A DNA stretch of 64,000 nt from assembly GCA_934643865.1 (NCBI GenBank), contig CAKUCX010000007.1, positions 17,278-81,277 on the forward strand, in the 5' to 3' direction. The DNA is from an uncultured Kiritimatiellota bacterium (lineage in GTDB: Bacteria; Verrucomicrobiota; Kiritimatiellia; RFP12; UBA1067). Every line of letters starts with the position of its first letter. Position 1 is the stretch's first letter. Below the pieces are notes generated by a model, which had not been told where the DNA came from, did no database searches, and worked only from the letters and a program-made list of their open reading frames with translations. Shown in pieces: positions 24,795 to 33,833 of this stretch. The position numbers and the translations under genes are program-made.

Positions 24795-27167
24795 TTACCG
24801 CAGAATGAAGAGCGTCCCCGAAAGGACGGCCAGCGCCACCTTCCGGGACGCCGCATCCACCACGACGCGGTAGGCCGCCGACACGCCCGGCGCGGGCGTC
24901 CAGACGGGCACGCCCGTCACCGCGTCCGACGCGTGGGCGAGGACGGACGTGCCGATGGGCGTCACACCTTCGGGCACGGCCACGTCCAGCTTCATCGTCT
25001 GCGGGAACACGATCCGCGCCGCCCCCGTAAACGGCGCCGCCACCTTCCCGTCCGCCCCGTAGACGACGCGCAGCGTCGCGCCCTCCTCGAAGACAAGCTC
25101 GTCGACCGTCAGGTTCCCCAAATCCGTGAACGTGCAGCCGGATCGGACGATAAGCTTTTCGAGATGCGTCGGCGCCGTCGCGCGGAACGCCGCGCCGGCC
25201 CCCTCCAGCATCACCGTGCCGAAGGCCAGCACGGTCTGCGCCGCCGCCGTCTGCGGGAACCACTTCCGCGCCAGATACGCCGTCGCGGCGTCCCGCTCGG
25301 CATCCGTCAGACGGTTCGTGTAGATCAAAAGTTCTCCGAGTTCCTGCCCGCCGTTGAGACGGTAGTTGCTGTCCTTGCCCGCCGCGTAGCAGGAGGCGAG
25401 CCACGTGGCCCCGGCCGACGCCCCGGCCGCGTCGTCCGTCTCGGAGATGCGCCAGCCCACGAGGTCGTACGCGCCGCCCAGGCCCGTCTTCGTGCCGTCC
25501 ACCGCCACGCCGTTCACCCAGGTCTCGCCCGCGCGCACAACGCCCTTGTCCCGCCCCGTACCGTCCCAGAGCGGCGCGTCGGCGGTCCTGCCGAAGTTGC
25601 CGCCCCGGTGGAAGTGGCGCTTGGTGCCGTCGAGCGCCTGGCTGTCGCCGAGCAGGAAGCCGCCGCCGTTCTTGCTGCCGATCACCCAGAAGACCGTGCG
25701 GATCTCCGTGCGCGCCGGCGAGAACGCCATCATGCGGTCGTCGCCCTCGACGTCATGTTCCGCCATGCGCCCAAAGTCCAGCACGGGGAGGCCGTTCAGC
25801 GCGTTCGCCGTCCAGACGGGCAGTTGGTGTTCCGATTGCCGCACGGCGGCGAACGTGCCGCCGCGCCGGTCCGCCCAGTTCGAGACGACGCCCGCCTCGT
25901 TCGTCGTGAGCGAAGCCGCCGCCGTCGCGTCCAGCCACGCCGAAAGCCCGCGCGGCGGCGGCACCGAGACCTCGCCGGCCTCCACCGCGCCCTCCGCCAC
26001 GTGGATCTCCGCACCTGCGTCGCCCCAACCGAGAACGGCCGTCCCCGCACCCGTCTTCGTGAACGGGCCCGCCACGGAACCGAACCGCACCGTCTTCCCT
26101 TCCGCCACCGACACGGCGCCGGAGACGGCCCCCGCAAGCGTCGCGTCCGCCGTGAACGCCACCGTCCCCTCCTCCACGGACACCCCGCCCGAAAACGTCG
26201 TGCCCGCGCCCGTAAACACGAGCGTCCCCGCACCGCGCTTCACCACCCCCGCCGCACCGCCGGGCGCATCCACCACGCACGGCTCGAAGGTCATCCGCCG
26301 TTCCGCCACCACGTCGAAGACCGTTTCGGATCGCGTCAGCGCGAGGACGCCCCCGCCCCGCACGCGCGATCCGTCCGCCGTCGCCGCGCCGTCCACCGTC
26401 ACACGCGGCACGCCGAAGCCGTTCGCCTGGCCGTTGTACACGCCCATCCCGATGTCCGCCCCGTCCCGCAGGACAAGGTGCGAGGCGTAGTTCGTGGCGA
26501 ACGCCTTCACTTCATATCGCGAACCGAACCCCGCGCGGTTTCCCTCTCCGCTCAGAATAAGCGTCGGCATGCCGAGCCCCCGTCCGGCGACTATCCCCTC
26601 ATGGGCGGGAGAGAGCCAGGACGGCGCCTCGATGACGACCGTCTCGGTCGGCCCCAGGCGTCCCAGCACGTTCACGCGGACGCTGACGGGCTTCCCGCCC
26701 GTGACGTGAATCCGCACGCCCGTCTCGGCCGTCAGGGGTACATCGCCGTCAAGGCACAGCATCCCGCCCGCGCCCGTCGCCGTCCAGGCCTGGTCGGCCG
26801 CAAGGTGAAGCCCGCCCTTCGGCTGCAGGTTCACCTCGGCACTGACCGTATTCGCGAGCGTGATGCCCGCCGCGCGGACCGTCAACTTCCCGGCGCCGCG
26901 GACATAGCGCTTCCCGCCCGCCGGCGCGTATGCGAGACCGTCCACGACAACGCCCGCCTCGGGCACCTGCACGTCGGTGTCGCCGATAACGGCAAATGCG
27001 CCGTCCGACCAGTCCACCGTCTCGCCCGCCTCGTTCCGCCACGCCCCGCTTGCCGTCCACACCCCGTTCGACGCACCCACGTAGGTGAGGCGCGGGCTCG
27101 CGGCCACCACCGTCCCCGCGCAGCAGGCCAGCCCCGCCACAAGACGTCCTACCACGTTCCGCTTCAT
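24795..27167 (-). CDS. Large secreted surface protein, autotransporter-type repeats plus LamG-like domain
   Basis: 790 residues. Signal peptide at 1-22 (MKRNVVGRLVAGLACCAGTV). The N-terminal half is beta-helix-like and includes an autotransporter-associated strand repeat (VVKRGAGTLVFTGAGTTFSG, VSVEEGTVAF, GPFTKTGAGTAVLGWG). From about residue 420 a concanavalin A/LamG-like domain begins at GLSAWLDATAAASLTTNEAG and ends with ELLIYTNRLTDAERDAATAY. The last residues are SGTLFILR. It follows the MacAB genes by 56 nt and may be cotranscribed. No beta-barrel translocator is visible, so the attachment mode is unknown. Confidence 0.85.
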   Translation of the reverse strand: MKRNVVGRLVAGLACCAGTVVAASPRLTYVGASNGVWTASGAWRNEAGETVDWSDGAFAVIGDTDVQVPEAGVVVDGLAYAPAGGKRYVRGAGKLTVRAAGITLANTVSAEVNLQPKGGLHLAADQAWTATGAGGMLCLDGDVPLTAETGVRIHVTGGKPVSVRVNVLGRLGPTETVVIEAPSWLSPAHEGIVAGRGLGMPTLILSGEGNRAGFGSRYEVKAFATNYASHLVLRDGADIGMGVYNGQANGFGVPRVTVDGAATADGSRVRGGGVLALTRSETVFDVVAERRMTFEPCVVDAPGGAAGVVKRGAGTLVFTGAGTTFSGGVSVEEGTVAFTADATLAGAVSGAVSVAEGKTVRFGSVAGPFTKTGAGTAVLGWGDAGAEIHVAEGAVEAGEVSVPPPRGLSAWLDATAAASLTTNEAGVVSNWADRRGGTFAAVRQSEHQLPVWTANALNGLPVLDFGRMAEHDVEGDDRMMAFSPARTEIRTVFWVIGSKNGGGFLLGDSQALDGTKRHFHRGGNFGRTADAPLWDGTGRDKGVVRAGETWVNGVAVDGTKTGLGGAYDLVGWRISETDDAAGASAGATWLASCYAAGKDSNYRLNGGQELGELLIYTNRLTDAERDAATAYLARKWFPQTAAAQTVLAFGTVMLEGAGAAFRATAPTHLEKLIVRSGCTFTDLGNLTVDELVFEEGATLRVVYGADGKVAAPFTGAARIVFPQTMKLDVAVPEGVTPIGTSVLAHASDAVTGVPVWTPAPGVSAAYRVVVDAASRKVALAVLSGTLFILR

Positions 27168-27223
27168 GTCCTCATCCTTCCTTTTTCATTGGCAATGAAA
27201 ACCCTCGACGTTGGGGGCCGTCC

Positions 27224-28456
27224 TCACTCATACCGCAGGCAGTCGATCGGGTTGAGGCGGCTCGCGCGCCAGGCGGGGTAGAAGCCGAAGAACATGCCCA
27301 CAAAGGACGAAAAGAGGAACGCGGCCGCCGTCGAGCCCGTCTCGACGAGGATCGGCCACCCCAGCACGCCCCCCAGCCATTCGGCGCCCCCCACGCCGAG
27401 CGCGACGCCGACGCCGCCGCCGACGGTGGAGAGGAAGACCGACTCCAGGATGAACTGCGCGAGGATGTTCGCGGGCGTCGCGCCGATGGCCATCCGAAGG
27501 CCGATCTCGCGGATGCGCTCCGTCACCGAGACGAGCATGATGTTCATGATTCCGATGCCGCCCACGAGGAGCGAGATCGCCGCGACGGCCGCGAGGAGCA
27601 CCGTCATCGTGTTCGAGACGCCGCTCATGGTGGAGGTGATCTCGGCCATGTCGATGATGCGGAAGTCGTCGGCCACCTCGTCGCCGAGGCGGTGGCGCTG
27701 GCGCAGGAGCGCGCCGATCTCGCGCTTCGCCTCCTCGATCTGGTCCATCGAGTAGAGCGAGAGCTTCAGCTGGCGCACGTTGTCCGGGAACGTGGAGGCC
27801 TGCAGGACGCGCTTGACGGTCGTGTAGGGCGCGAGGACGGCGTCGTCCTGGTCCTGACCGAAGCCGCCCACGCCCTTCACGTCCATGACGCCCTTCACCT
27901 TGAACGGCATGTTGCCGATGCGGATCGTGCGCCCGACGGCCTCGCCGTCCGGGAAGAGGTTCGAGGCGACCGTGCGCCCCAGCACGCAGACGCGCGCGCT
28001 CTGGCGCTCCTCCTGCTCGTTGAAGTAGTCGCCGTCGGCGACGTCCCAGTTGCGGATCGTCGTGAACTCGGTCGAGACGCCGTAGACCGTCGTGTTCCAG
28101 TTCTTGTCCGCGTAGATCACCTGCATCTGCGTGCGCACCTCGGGGCTTTCGGCCTTCACGAGGTGCGCGAGTTCGCGGCGGATCGCGAGGCCGTCGGACG
28201 CCGTGAGCGACTGCCCCTCCCCCGCGCCGCCATGCACGCCCGCCGCCGTGTGCCGCTGCTCGCTGAAGATCATCACCACGTTGTCGCCCATCTTCGCGAT
28301 CTGGGCGACCATGTTCTGGCTCGCGCCCTTGCCGATCGCCAGCACCACGATCACGGCCGCGATGCCGAAGATGATGCCGAGCATCGTGAGCGCGCTGCGC
28401 GTCTTGTTACGCCAGATCGCCTTGACGGCGACCTTGAAGATCATGAGGAGGTTCAT
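27224..28456 (-). CDS. MacB-like ABC transporter permease
   Basis: 410 residues. An N-terminal span (LTMLGIIFGIAAVIVVLAIG), a large periplasmic MacB domain (about 45-280) and three C-terminal spans with the FtsX-like signature RIREIGLRMAIGATPANIL. It forms the membrane part of a mechanotransmission exporter with the ATPase directly upstream (ATGA overlap). In Gram-negatives such pumps export macrolides, peptides or lipids with MacA and TolC, both encoded here. Confidence 0.93.
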   Translation of the reverse strand: MNLLMIFKVAVKAIWRNKTRSALTMLGIIFGIAAVIVVLAIGKGASQNMVAQIAKMGDNVVMIFSEQRHTAAGVHGGAGEGQSLTASDGLAIRRELAHLVKAESPEVRTQMQVIYADKNWNTTVYGVSTEFTTIRNWDVADGDYFNEQEERQSARVCVLGRTVASNLFPDGEAVGRTIRIGNMPFKVKGVMDVKGVGGFGQDQDDAVLAPYTTVKRVLQASTFPDNVRQLKLSLYSMDQIEEAKREIGALLRQRHRLGDEVADDFRIIDMAEITSTMSGVSNTMTVLLAAVAAISLLVGGIGIMNIMLVSVTERIREIGLRMAIGATPANILAQFILESVFLSTVGGGVGVALGVGGAEWLGGVLGWPILVETGSTAAAFLFSSFVGMFFGFYPAWRASRLNPIDCLRYE

Positions 28457-29139
28457 CGCCTGTCGTCCTTGATGAGGTGGCCGTCGCGCATGAGGAGGTG
28501 GCGCTTTGCGTAGGCGGCGATGTCGTCCTCGTGCGTGACCATGACGATGGTGATGCCCTCGTTGGAGAGCGCGGTGAAGAGGTTCATGATCTCAATGGAA
28601 CTCTTCGTGTCGAGGTTGCCGGTGGGCTCGTCGGCGAAGAGGACGGGCGGCTCGTTCATGAGGGCGCGGGCGATGGCGACGCGCTGCTGCTGTCCGCCGG
28701 AGAGCTGCGCGGGCGTGTGCGTGCCGCGTCCGCCAAGACCCACGCGCGCGAGAAGGTCGAGCGCCCGCGCCCGGCGGGCGGCGCGTCCGAGGCGGCCGAG
28801 GTAGAAGTCGGGCAGCTCCACGTTCTCGATCGCGCTCGTGCGGGCGAGGAGGTTGAAGTTCTGGAAGACGAAGCCGAGCTTGCGGTTGCGGATGTGCGCG
28901 AGCTCCGTGCGCGAGCGGCGCGCGACCTCGATGCCGTCCAGCAGGTAGCTGCCGCTCGTGGGCGTGTCGAGGCAGCCGAGGATGTTCAGCATCGTCGACT
29001 TTCCGCTGCCGGAGGCGCCCATGATCGCGACGAACTCGCCCGCGTCGATCGTGAGCGACACGCCGTCCAGCGCCGCGACCGGCTCCTCGCCGAGCGCGTA
29101 GATCTTGCGGAGATCCCGGATTTCGATTAGGTGGCTCAT
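28453..29139 (-). CDS. MacB/LolD-type ABC transporter ATP-binding protein
   Basis: 228 residues. Walker A GASGSGKST, signature LSGGQQQRVAIARAL, Walker B VLFADEPTGNLD, and the H-loop VTHEDD are all intact. It powers the permease encoded 4 nt into its stop codon. Unlike E. coli MacB, ATPase and permease are separate chains. Confidence 0.96.
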   Translation of the reverse strand: MSHLIEIRDLRKIYALGEEPVAALDGVSLTIDAGEFVAIMGASGSGKSTMLNILGCLDTPTSGSYLLDGIEVARRSRTELAHIRNRKLGFVFQNFNLLARTSAIENVELPDFYLGRLGRAARRARALDLLARVGLGGRGTHTPAQLSGGQQQRVAIARALMNEPPVLFADEPTGNLDTKSSIEIMNLFTALSNEGITIVMVTHEDDIAAYAKRHLLMRDGHLIKDDRR

Positions 29140-29158
29140 CGATTGGAGGAGGACGGGA

Positions 29159-30415
29159 TCAGGGCGGCGGCGGCGCGCCGCTCTTCTTGTTCTTGTCGCG
29201 GGACGGGTGCTTCGGCATGAACGGGTTGTTCGCGCCGTCCGGCGCCGCGCCCGCCTTCGGCGCGACGGCGACGCCGAGGATGGCCTCGCGGCCTTCGAGG
29301 GCGGCGTCCTGCGAGCGGATCTCGGTGAAGCTGCCGTCGCTCAGCCCCGTCTCCACCACCAGCCGCTCGGGCCGTCCGTCAGTCCCCAGCAGATGGAGCG
29401 CCCGCCCCTTCTCCGCCGGCGGCCGCGCGTCGTGCGCCGCGGCGGCGGGATGGTAGCGGAATGCGGCGGAGGTGACGGCAAGCACATCGCGCACCGCGTC
29501 GACGTGGACGGAGATGTTGGCCGTCATGCCGGGGAAGAGCTTCCCGCCCGGGTTCTCGGCCTCGATGATCACGGGATAGGTGACGACGCTCGACGTCGTG
29601 GTGGAGGCCATGCGCACCTGGGTGACCTCGCCCGTGAAGGTGACGCCCGCGTAGGAATCGACCGTGAAGGTGACGGACTGCCCGTCCTTGACGCTCCCGA
29701 TGTCCGCCTCCGGCACCGTCGCCTCCACCTGGATGCGCCGGAGGTCGGTCGCGAGCTTCAGGAGCGGCACGGCGTTCATGGAGGAGACGACCGTCTGGCC
29801 CTCGTCCACGGAGCGCGTGATCACCACGCCGTCCACGGGCGAAAGGATCGTGCAGTAGTCGAGGTTGGCCTTCGCCTGGCTCACGCTCGCCTGGCTCTTC
29901 TCCACGCTCGCCTTCGCGGCGGCGAGGGCGGCGCGCCCCGTGTCGCGCGCCTCCAGGGCGCTGTCGTAGTCCGCGACCGGCGCCATCTCCTTCTTCACGA
30001 GCTCCCGCTTGCGGGTAAGCGTCTTCTCGGCGAGCGCGAGCTGCGCCTCGCACTTCTTGACGTTCGCCTCGTTCGCGTGGAGTTCGCCGAGGGCGCTCTT
30101 GTAGTTCGCCTCGTAGACCTGCGGGTCGATGAGGGCGACGACCTGCCCGTTCGTGACGACGGAGTTGTAGTCCACGAAGAGCTTGACGATGCGGCCGTTC
30201 ACCTGCGCGCCGACCTCAACCTCCTTGATCGGCTGCACGGTGCCCGTGGCCTCCACGGTGCGGAAGATGTCCGTGCGGACGACCCTCGCCGTGCGGTAGT
30301 GGACAACGGCGGCCTCGGTCTTCCGCGCGTCGAGGAACCGCACGACGCCGTAGGCCGCGCCGCCCAGCACCGCGAGCCAGACGCCCGTCTTGACGAGCGT
30401 GTTAGTCCATTTCAT
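29159..30415 (-). CDS. MacA/HlyD-type periplasmic adaptor protein
   Basis: 418 residues. One N-terminal membrane anchor (TGVWLAVLGGAAYGVVRFLD), a lipoyl-like strand (VGAQVNGRIVKLFVDYNSVV), a coiled-coil hairpin at about 95-180, a second lipoyl half (CTILSPVDGVVITRSVDEGQ) and a beta-barrel. It links the inner-membrane MacB-type permease to the TolC-like channel. Its start overlaps the TolC-like stop by 14 nt. The C-terminal tail is Pro/Lys-rich. Confidence 0.94.
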   Translation of the reverse strand: MKWTNTLVKTGVWLAVLGGAAYGVVRFLDARKTEAAVVHYRTARVVRTDIFRTVEATGTVQPIKEVEVGAQVNGRIVKLFVDYNSVVTNGQVVALIDPQVYEANYKSALGELHANEANVKKCEAQLALAEKTLTRKRELVKKEMAPVADYDSALEARDTGRAALAAAKASVEKSQASVSQAKANLDYCTILSPVDGVVITRSVDEGQTVVSSMNAVPLLKLATDLRRIQVEATVPEADIGSVKDGQSVTFTVDSYAGVTFTGEVTQVRMASTTTSSVVTYPVIIEAENPGGKLFPGMTANISVHVDAVRDVLAVTSAAFRYHPAAAAHDARPPAEKGRALHLLGTDGRPERLVVETGLSDGSFTEIRSQDAALEGREAILGVAVAPKAGAAPDGANNPFMPKHPSRDKNKKSGAPPPP

Positions 30416-31856
30416 GATCCGTCACCTCCCGATGCGTTCCGTTCTCCTTCGCGCCCGCGCCCGCGCGCCCGGCATACGGCGGCACGCGCCCCGTCAGGCG
30501 GATGAGCGCGGCCTCGGCCGCCTCGCCGGCGTAGAAGGACTTGACGCGGGCGCCGAGCGCGTCCGCGAGCTTGTCCGCCGCGTCCGTGAAGTCGAGGCGG
30601 CAGGCGTCGCCCACGTTGTACTGCGCCTGCACGGTTTCGAGGTTTTCCCGGGCCTGTTCCACCTCGATGGACGCCGCCGCAAGCGCCTCGCGCGCGTTGT
30701 CGCGGGTCGCCACGGCGACGGCAAGGTCGTAGGAGAGCTTCTGCTCGGCGGCCTCCACGTCCGTGCGGGCGCGCTCCATCTCCACGACGGCGGCATCGAC
30801 CGCAATCTGCCTGCGGTAACCGTCGAGGAGGGTCTGCACGGCCTTGAAGCCCCAGCTCCAGTTCCAGGCCGGGTCCGCGAAGGAGAAGGCCGAGGAGAGC
30901 GTCAGTTCCGGCAGCAGGTCCGCCACCGCGTAGTCCACCCGCGCGCTCGCCGCGCGCAGCTTCGCGCGCAGCACCATCAGCGCGGGCGCGTTCGTGCGCG
31001 CGACGTACAGGCCCGCCACGGCATCGTAGTCCGTCGCGGGAAGTCCGGGGCCCCGGTCCGCCAGGGCGTCCCCGGCCACCGCGAACACGTCCGCCCGCGT
31101 CGCGCGGTCCGCTTCGAGGCCCAGCGTGCGCAGGAACTCCGCGCCCGCCGTCACGACGTCGTTCGAGGCGTTGATCACCGCAAGGCGCGCAGTCGAAAGG
31201 TCCACCCGCGCCTTGAGGACGTCGAGCTTCTTCGCCTCGCCGGCCGCATAGAGGACTTCGCTCTCGCGCAGGTGCTCCGCGTGCATGAACGCATTCGTGC
31301 GCGCCACCGCGAGGAGCGCGTCGTTGCGCCGCAGCGTGCAGTACGCCTGGGCGACCTCGTTGAACACGTCGAACTCGCCGTCCGCGAGATCCCGTTCGGC
31401 CGCGACCAGGTTCTCGCGCGCCTCCAGCTCCCGCGCGTCGATCCGCCCGAAATCGCAGAGGAGGAGGTCGAACGACACGTCCGCCGTCCCCTTCCCGCGC
31501 GGCTGGCGCCAGGAGAAGTGGCTGCCGCCGTTCGCCGTCGCCTGGGAATAGCCGCCCGCGAGGCTCACCTGCAGCGCGCGGTCGGACGTGACCTGCCGGA
31601 GCGCCAGCACGGCGTTCGACACCGCAAGGCGCGAGGCCGCCAGGCTCGGGCGGTTCGTGAGCGCGAACGCCGCATAGTCGAAGAGATCCGCGCCGCGCAG
31701 GTCGACGCGCGCCGCGGCGTTCGACGCGACGGCCCAGTCGTTCGTCGCCGGCGCGACGCCCTCCTGCGCCGCGCGCGCGCGGCTGACGGTCTCGCAGCCC
31801 GACAGGACGCCAAGCGCGCCCGCCGCCAGCAGCAGGAAACTGAAGATCCGGGACAT
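30402..31856 (-). CDS. TolC-family outer membrane efflux lipoprotein
   Basis: 484 residues from the ATG at 31854-31856. Lipoprotein signal with lipobox LSGC (MSRIFSFLLLAAGALGVLSG). Two outer membrane efflux (OEP) repeats follow with long alpha-helices, e.g. AEHLRESEVLYAAGEAKKLD in the first half and LETVQAQYNVGDACRLDFTD in the second. It is the outer membrane duct of the MacA-MacB system downstream. A TGC-TATACT promoter sits 6 nt upstream of the ATG, so the mRNA would be leaderless. The same frame continues open upstream into the pseudouridine synthase, so a fused product (30402..32672, 756 residues) is possible in principle. Confidence 0.9.
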   Translation of the reverse strand: MSRIFSFLLLAAGALGVLSGCETVSRARAAQEGVAPATNDWAVASNAAARVDLRGADLFDYAAFALTNRPSLAASRLAVSNAVLALRQVTSDRALQVSLAGGYSQATANGGSHFSWRQPRGKGTADVSFDLLLCDFGRIDARELEARENLVAAERDLADGEFDVFNEVAQAYCTLRRNDALLAVARTNAFMHAEHLRESEVLYAAGEAKKLDVLKARVDLSTARLAVINASNDVVTAGAEFLRTLGLEADRATRADVFAVAGDALADRGPGLPATDYDAVAGLYVARTNAPALMVLRAKLRAASARVDYAVADLLPELTLSSAFSFADPAWNWSWGFKAVQTLLDGYRRQIAVDAAVVEMERARTDVEAAEQKLSYDLAVAVATRDNAREALAAASIEVEQARENLETVQAQYNVGDACRLDFTDAADKLADALGARVKSFYAGEAAEAALIRLTGRVPPYAGRAGAGAKENGTHREVTDHEMD

Positions 31857-32672
31857 GGCCCCAGTATAGCACACTCCCGCCGGACGCGGCGCCCGCCCGC
31901 CGAGCCGCGCCAGCTCGGCGGGCGTGAGGTCGCGCCATTCGCCGGGCCGGAGGTCTTCGGGGAGGCGCAGGGCGCCCACCGCGACGCGCTTCAGGGAGAG
32001 GACGACGAGATGCGCCGCGCTGCACATGTTTCGGATCTGGCGCTTGCGCCCCTCGCGCAGGCGGAAGGAGAGGACGGCCACGTTGTCGCGCCCGGCGGCG
32101 CGCACGACCTCGACGGAGGCGGGGCGCGTGACGTAGCCGTCGGGCATCGCGACGGGCCCGCGCAGGATGCGCAGCTTCTCGTCGCTCCACCGCCCCGCGA
32201 CGCGCACGAGGTACGTCTTCTCGTGTCCGTGGCGCGGATGCGTCAGGGCGAGCGTGAGCGCGCCGTCGTTGCTCATGAGGAGCAGCCCCTCGCTGTCCTT
32301 GTCGAGCCGCCCGACGGGGACGAGGCGCTCGCGGACCTTCCCGCGCAGGAGGTCGGCGACGGTCCGGCCGCCGCGGGGGTCGTCCAGGGTCGAGAGGACG
32401 CCGGCGGGCTTGTAGAGCATGACCGTGCGCGTCCGCTCGCGCGCGGCGGAGACCGCGCGGCCGTCCACCGCGATCTTCACGGCGGCGGGGTCGAAGCGCA
32501 GATAGGGCTCCGTCACGACGCGGCCGTCCACCGCGACGCGCCCCGCCGCGATCATGTCGGCCGCATGGCGGCGGCTCGCCACGCCAGCGTGGCTCAGGAT
32601 GTTCTGGAGGCGCTCGCCCCCGGCCGGCGTCGGCCGGCGTTCCGCTTCGGCGGGAATCGCGTCGTCGTGCAT
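31857..32672 (-). CDS. RsuA/RluB-family pseudouridine synthase without its own stop codon
   Basis: About 272 codons from the ATG at 32670-32672 (a GTG two codons earlier, better spaced from GAAAGGG, is an alternative start). S4 RNA-binding domain at 10-60 (RLQNILSHAGVASRRHAADM), catalytic Asp in VGRLDKDSEGLLLMS, and the C-terminal GRKRQIRNMCSA motif are intact. It modifies 16S or 23S rRNA uridines. Family-like sequence ends near LTPAELARLGG, but no stop follows: the frame runs into the TolC-like gene. The 3' boundary given is the point where that gene begins. This may be a real fusion, a lost stop or an assembly error. Confidence 0.8.
31863..31868 (-). promoter_or_regulatory. Extended -10 promoter giving a leaderless TolC-like mRNA
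   Basis: TGC-TATACT on the minus strand lies inside the end of the pseudouridine synthase frame. The predicted +1 is the A of the ATG at 31856. Confidence 0.65.
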
Positions 32673-32731
32673 CGTCACGTGCCCTTTCGTGCCCGGCGGC
32701 CCCTCAAGGCATGCGCCCGGCCCATCCCTGC

Positions 32732-33760
32732 TCAGCCGCCGGCCCTGACGAGGCAGGCGAGGCCCGCGACGAAGAGGAGGAGCATCGCGGCGTTGAGGAC
32801 GTGCGCGCGCGCCGGCGCGCCGGCGAACTCCTTCCAGACGAGGATGCCCCAGAGCGCGGAGACGAGCGTCGCGCCCTGCCCGAGCGCGTAGGAGATCGCC
32901 GCGCCCGCCGTACCCGCCGTCACGAAGGAGAGGAGCGTGCCCGTCGCCCAGATCGCGCCGCCGAGGACGCCGACGAGGTGGATCGGCGGCGGGCCCCTGA
33001 ACCAGTCCGCCCCCTTCACGGGCGCGCCCGCCACGGGCTTCTTCATCGCGAGCGTGTTGAAGACGAAGTTCGAGGCGAAGACGCCGCAGGCGAAGACGAA
33101 GAAGCCCGTGTAGGGCGTCATCTTCCCGGCGGCGGGCGCGGCCGCGCCCTGCGTGAACGCCATGTCGACGACGCGGTTCACGAGCGGCGAGAACCAACTC
33201 ATGAGGAGGCCCGCGAGAATCGCGAGGACAAGCCCCTTGCGCGCCGAACCCGGCGCGCCGGACGCGCCGCCGCGCGCCTGCTTCGCCCGGAACGCAAGCG
33301 CGTTGCAGACGATCGACACGACGATGAGCGCAAGCCCCGTCCAGATGAGCGCGGCGTTCCCCTTGCCGTCCACGAAGTAGTTCGCCACCGTGCCGCCCAC
33401 GAGCGCGAGGCCGACGCCGACCGGGAAGGCGACGGACATGCCCGCGACGGCGATCGCGGCCGCGAGGAGGATGTTGGACGCGTTGAAGACGACGCCGCCG
33501 AGGAACGGCCACGTCCAGCTCGCGCCGCAGCTCGCCCGGAGGTTCGCCGCGAAGCCCCACGCGCCGTGCGCGCCCGCCGAGCCCATCGTGAAGCCCGCGA
33601 GGACGGAGAAGAGGAGAAGCCCGATCACGTAGTCCCAGTAGAAGAGCTCGTAGCGCCAGCTCTTCCCCGCGAGCTTCTGGGTGTTGCCCCAGCTCCCCCA
33701 GCAGAGCATCGTGACGACGCAGAGCAGGACGGCCAGCGCATAGTTTGAGCAGTAGTACAT
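32732..33760 (-). CDS. GRP/DMT-type sugar transporter
   Basis: 342 residues from the ATG at 33758-33760, with AAGGGAAT upstream. Ten predicted membrane spans. The N-terminal MLCWGSWGNTQKLAGKSWRYELFYWDY and the following GGVVFNASNILLAAAIAVAGMSVAFPVGVG match the bacterial GRP-type sugar permeases (drug/metabolite superfamily) common in Bacteroidota and PVC bacteria. It is the second transporter in the catabolic run, 73 nt after the GH92 fusion gene, and may import the released sugar. Confidence 0.85.
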   Translation of the reverse strand: MYYCSNYALAVLLCVVTMLCWGSWGNTQKLAGKSWRYELFYWDYVIGLLLFSVLAGFTMGSAGAHGAWGFAANLRASCGASWTWPFLGGVVFNASNILLAAAIAVAGMSVAFPVGVGLALVGGTVANYFVDGKGNAALIWTGLALIVVSIVCNALAFRAKQARGGASGAPGSARKGLVLAILAGLLMSWFSPLVNRVVDMAFTQGAAAPAAGKMTPYTGFFVFACGVFASNFVFNTLAMKKPVAGAPVKGADWFRGPPPIHLVGVLGGAIWATGTLLSFVTAGTAGAAISYALGQGATLVSALWGILVWKEFAGAPARAHVLNAAMLLLFVAGLACLVRAGG

Positions 33761-33833
33761 GGGCGGATTCCCTTCTTTTTCATTTTCATTTTTTGCGGGC
33801 GCAGGCGCGCCCCGGAACGAGAAAGCCCTTCCC

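Noticed and set aside
27183..27201. TTTTCATT/AATGAAAA hairpin between the permease and surface protein genes
   Set aside because: AT-only stem with no T-tract; too weak to call a terminator.
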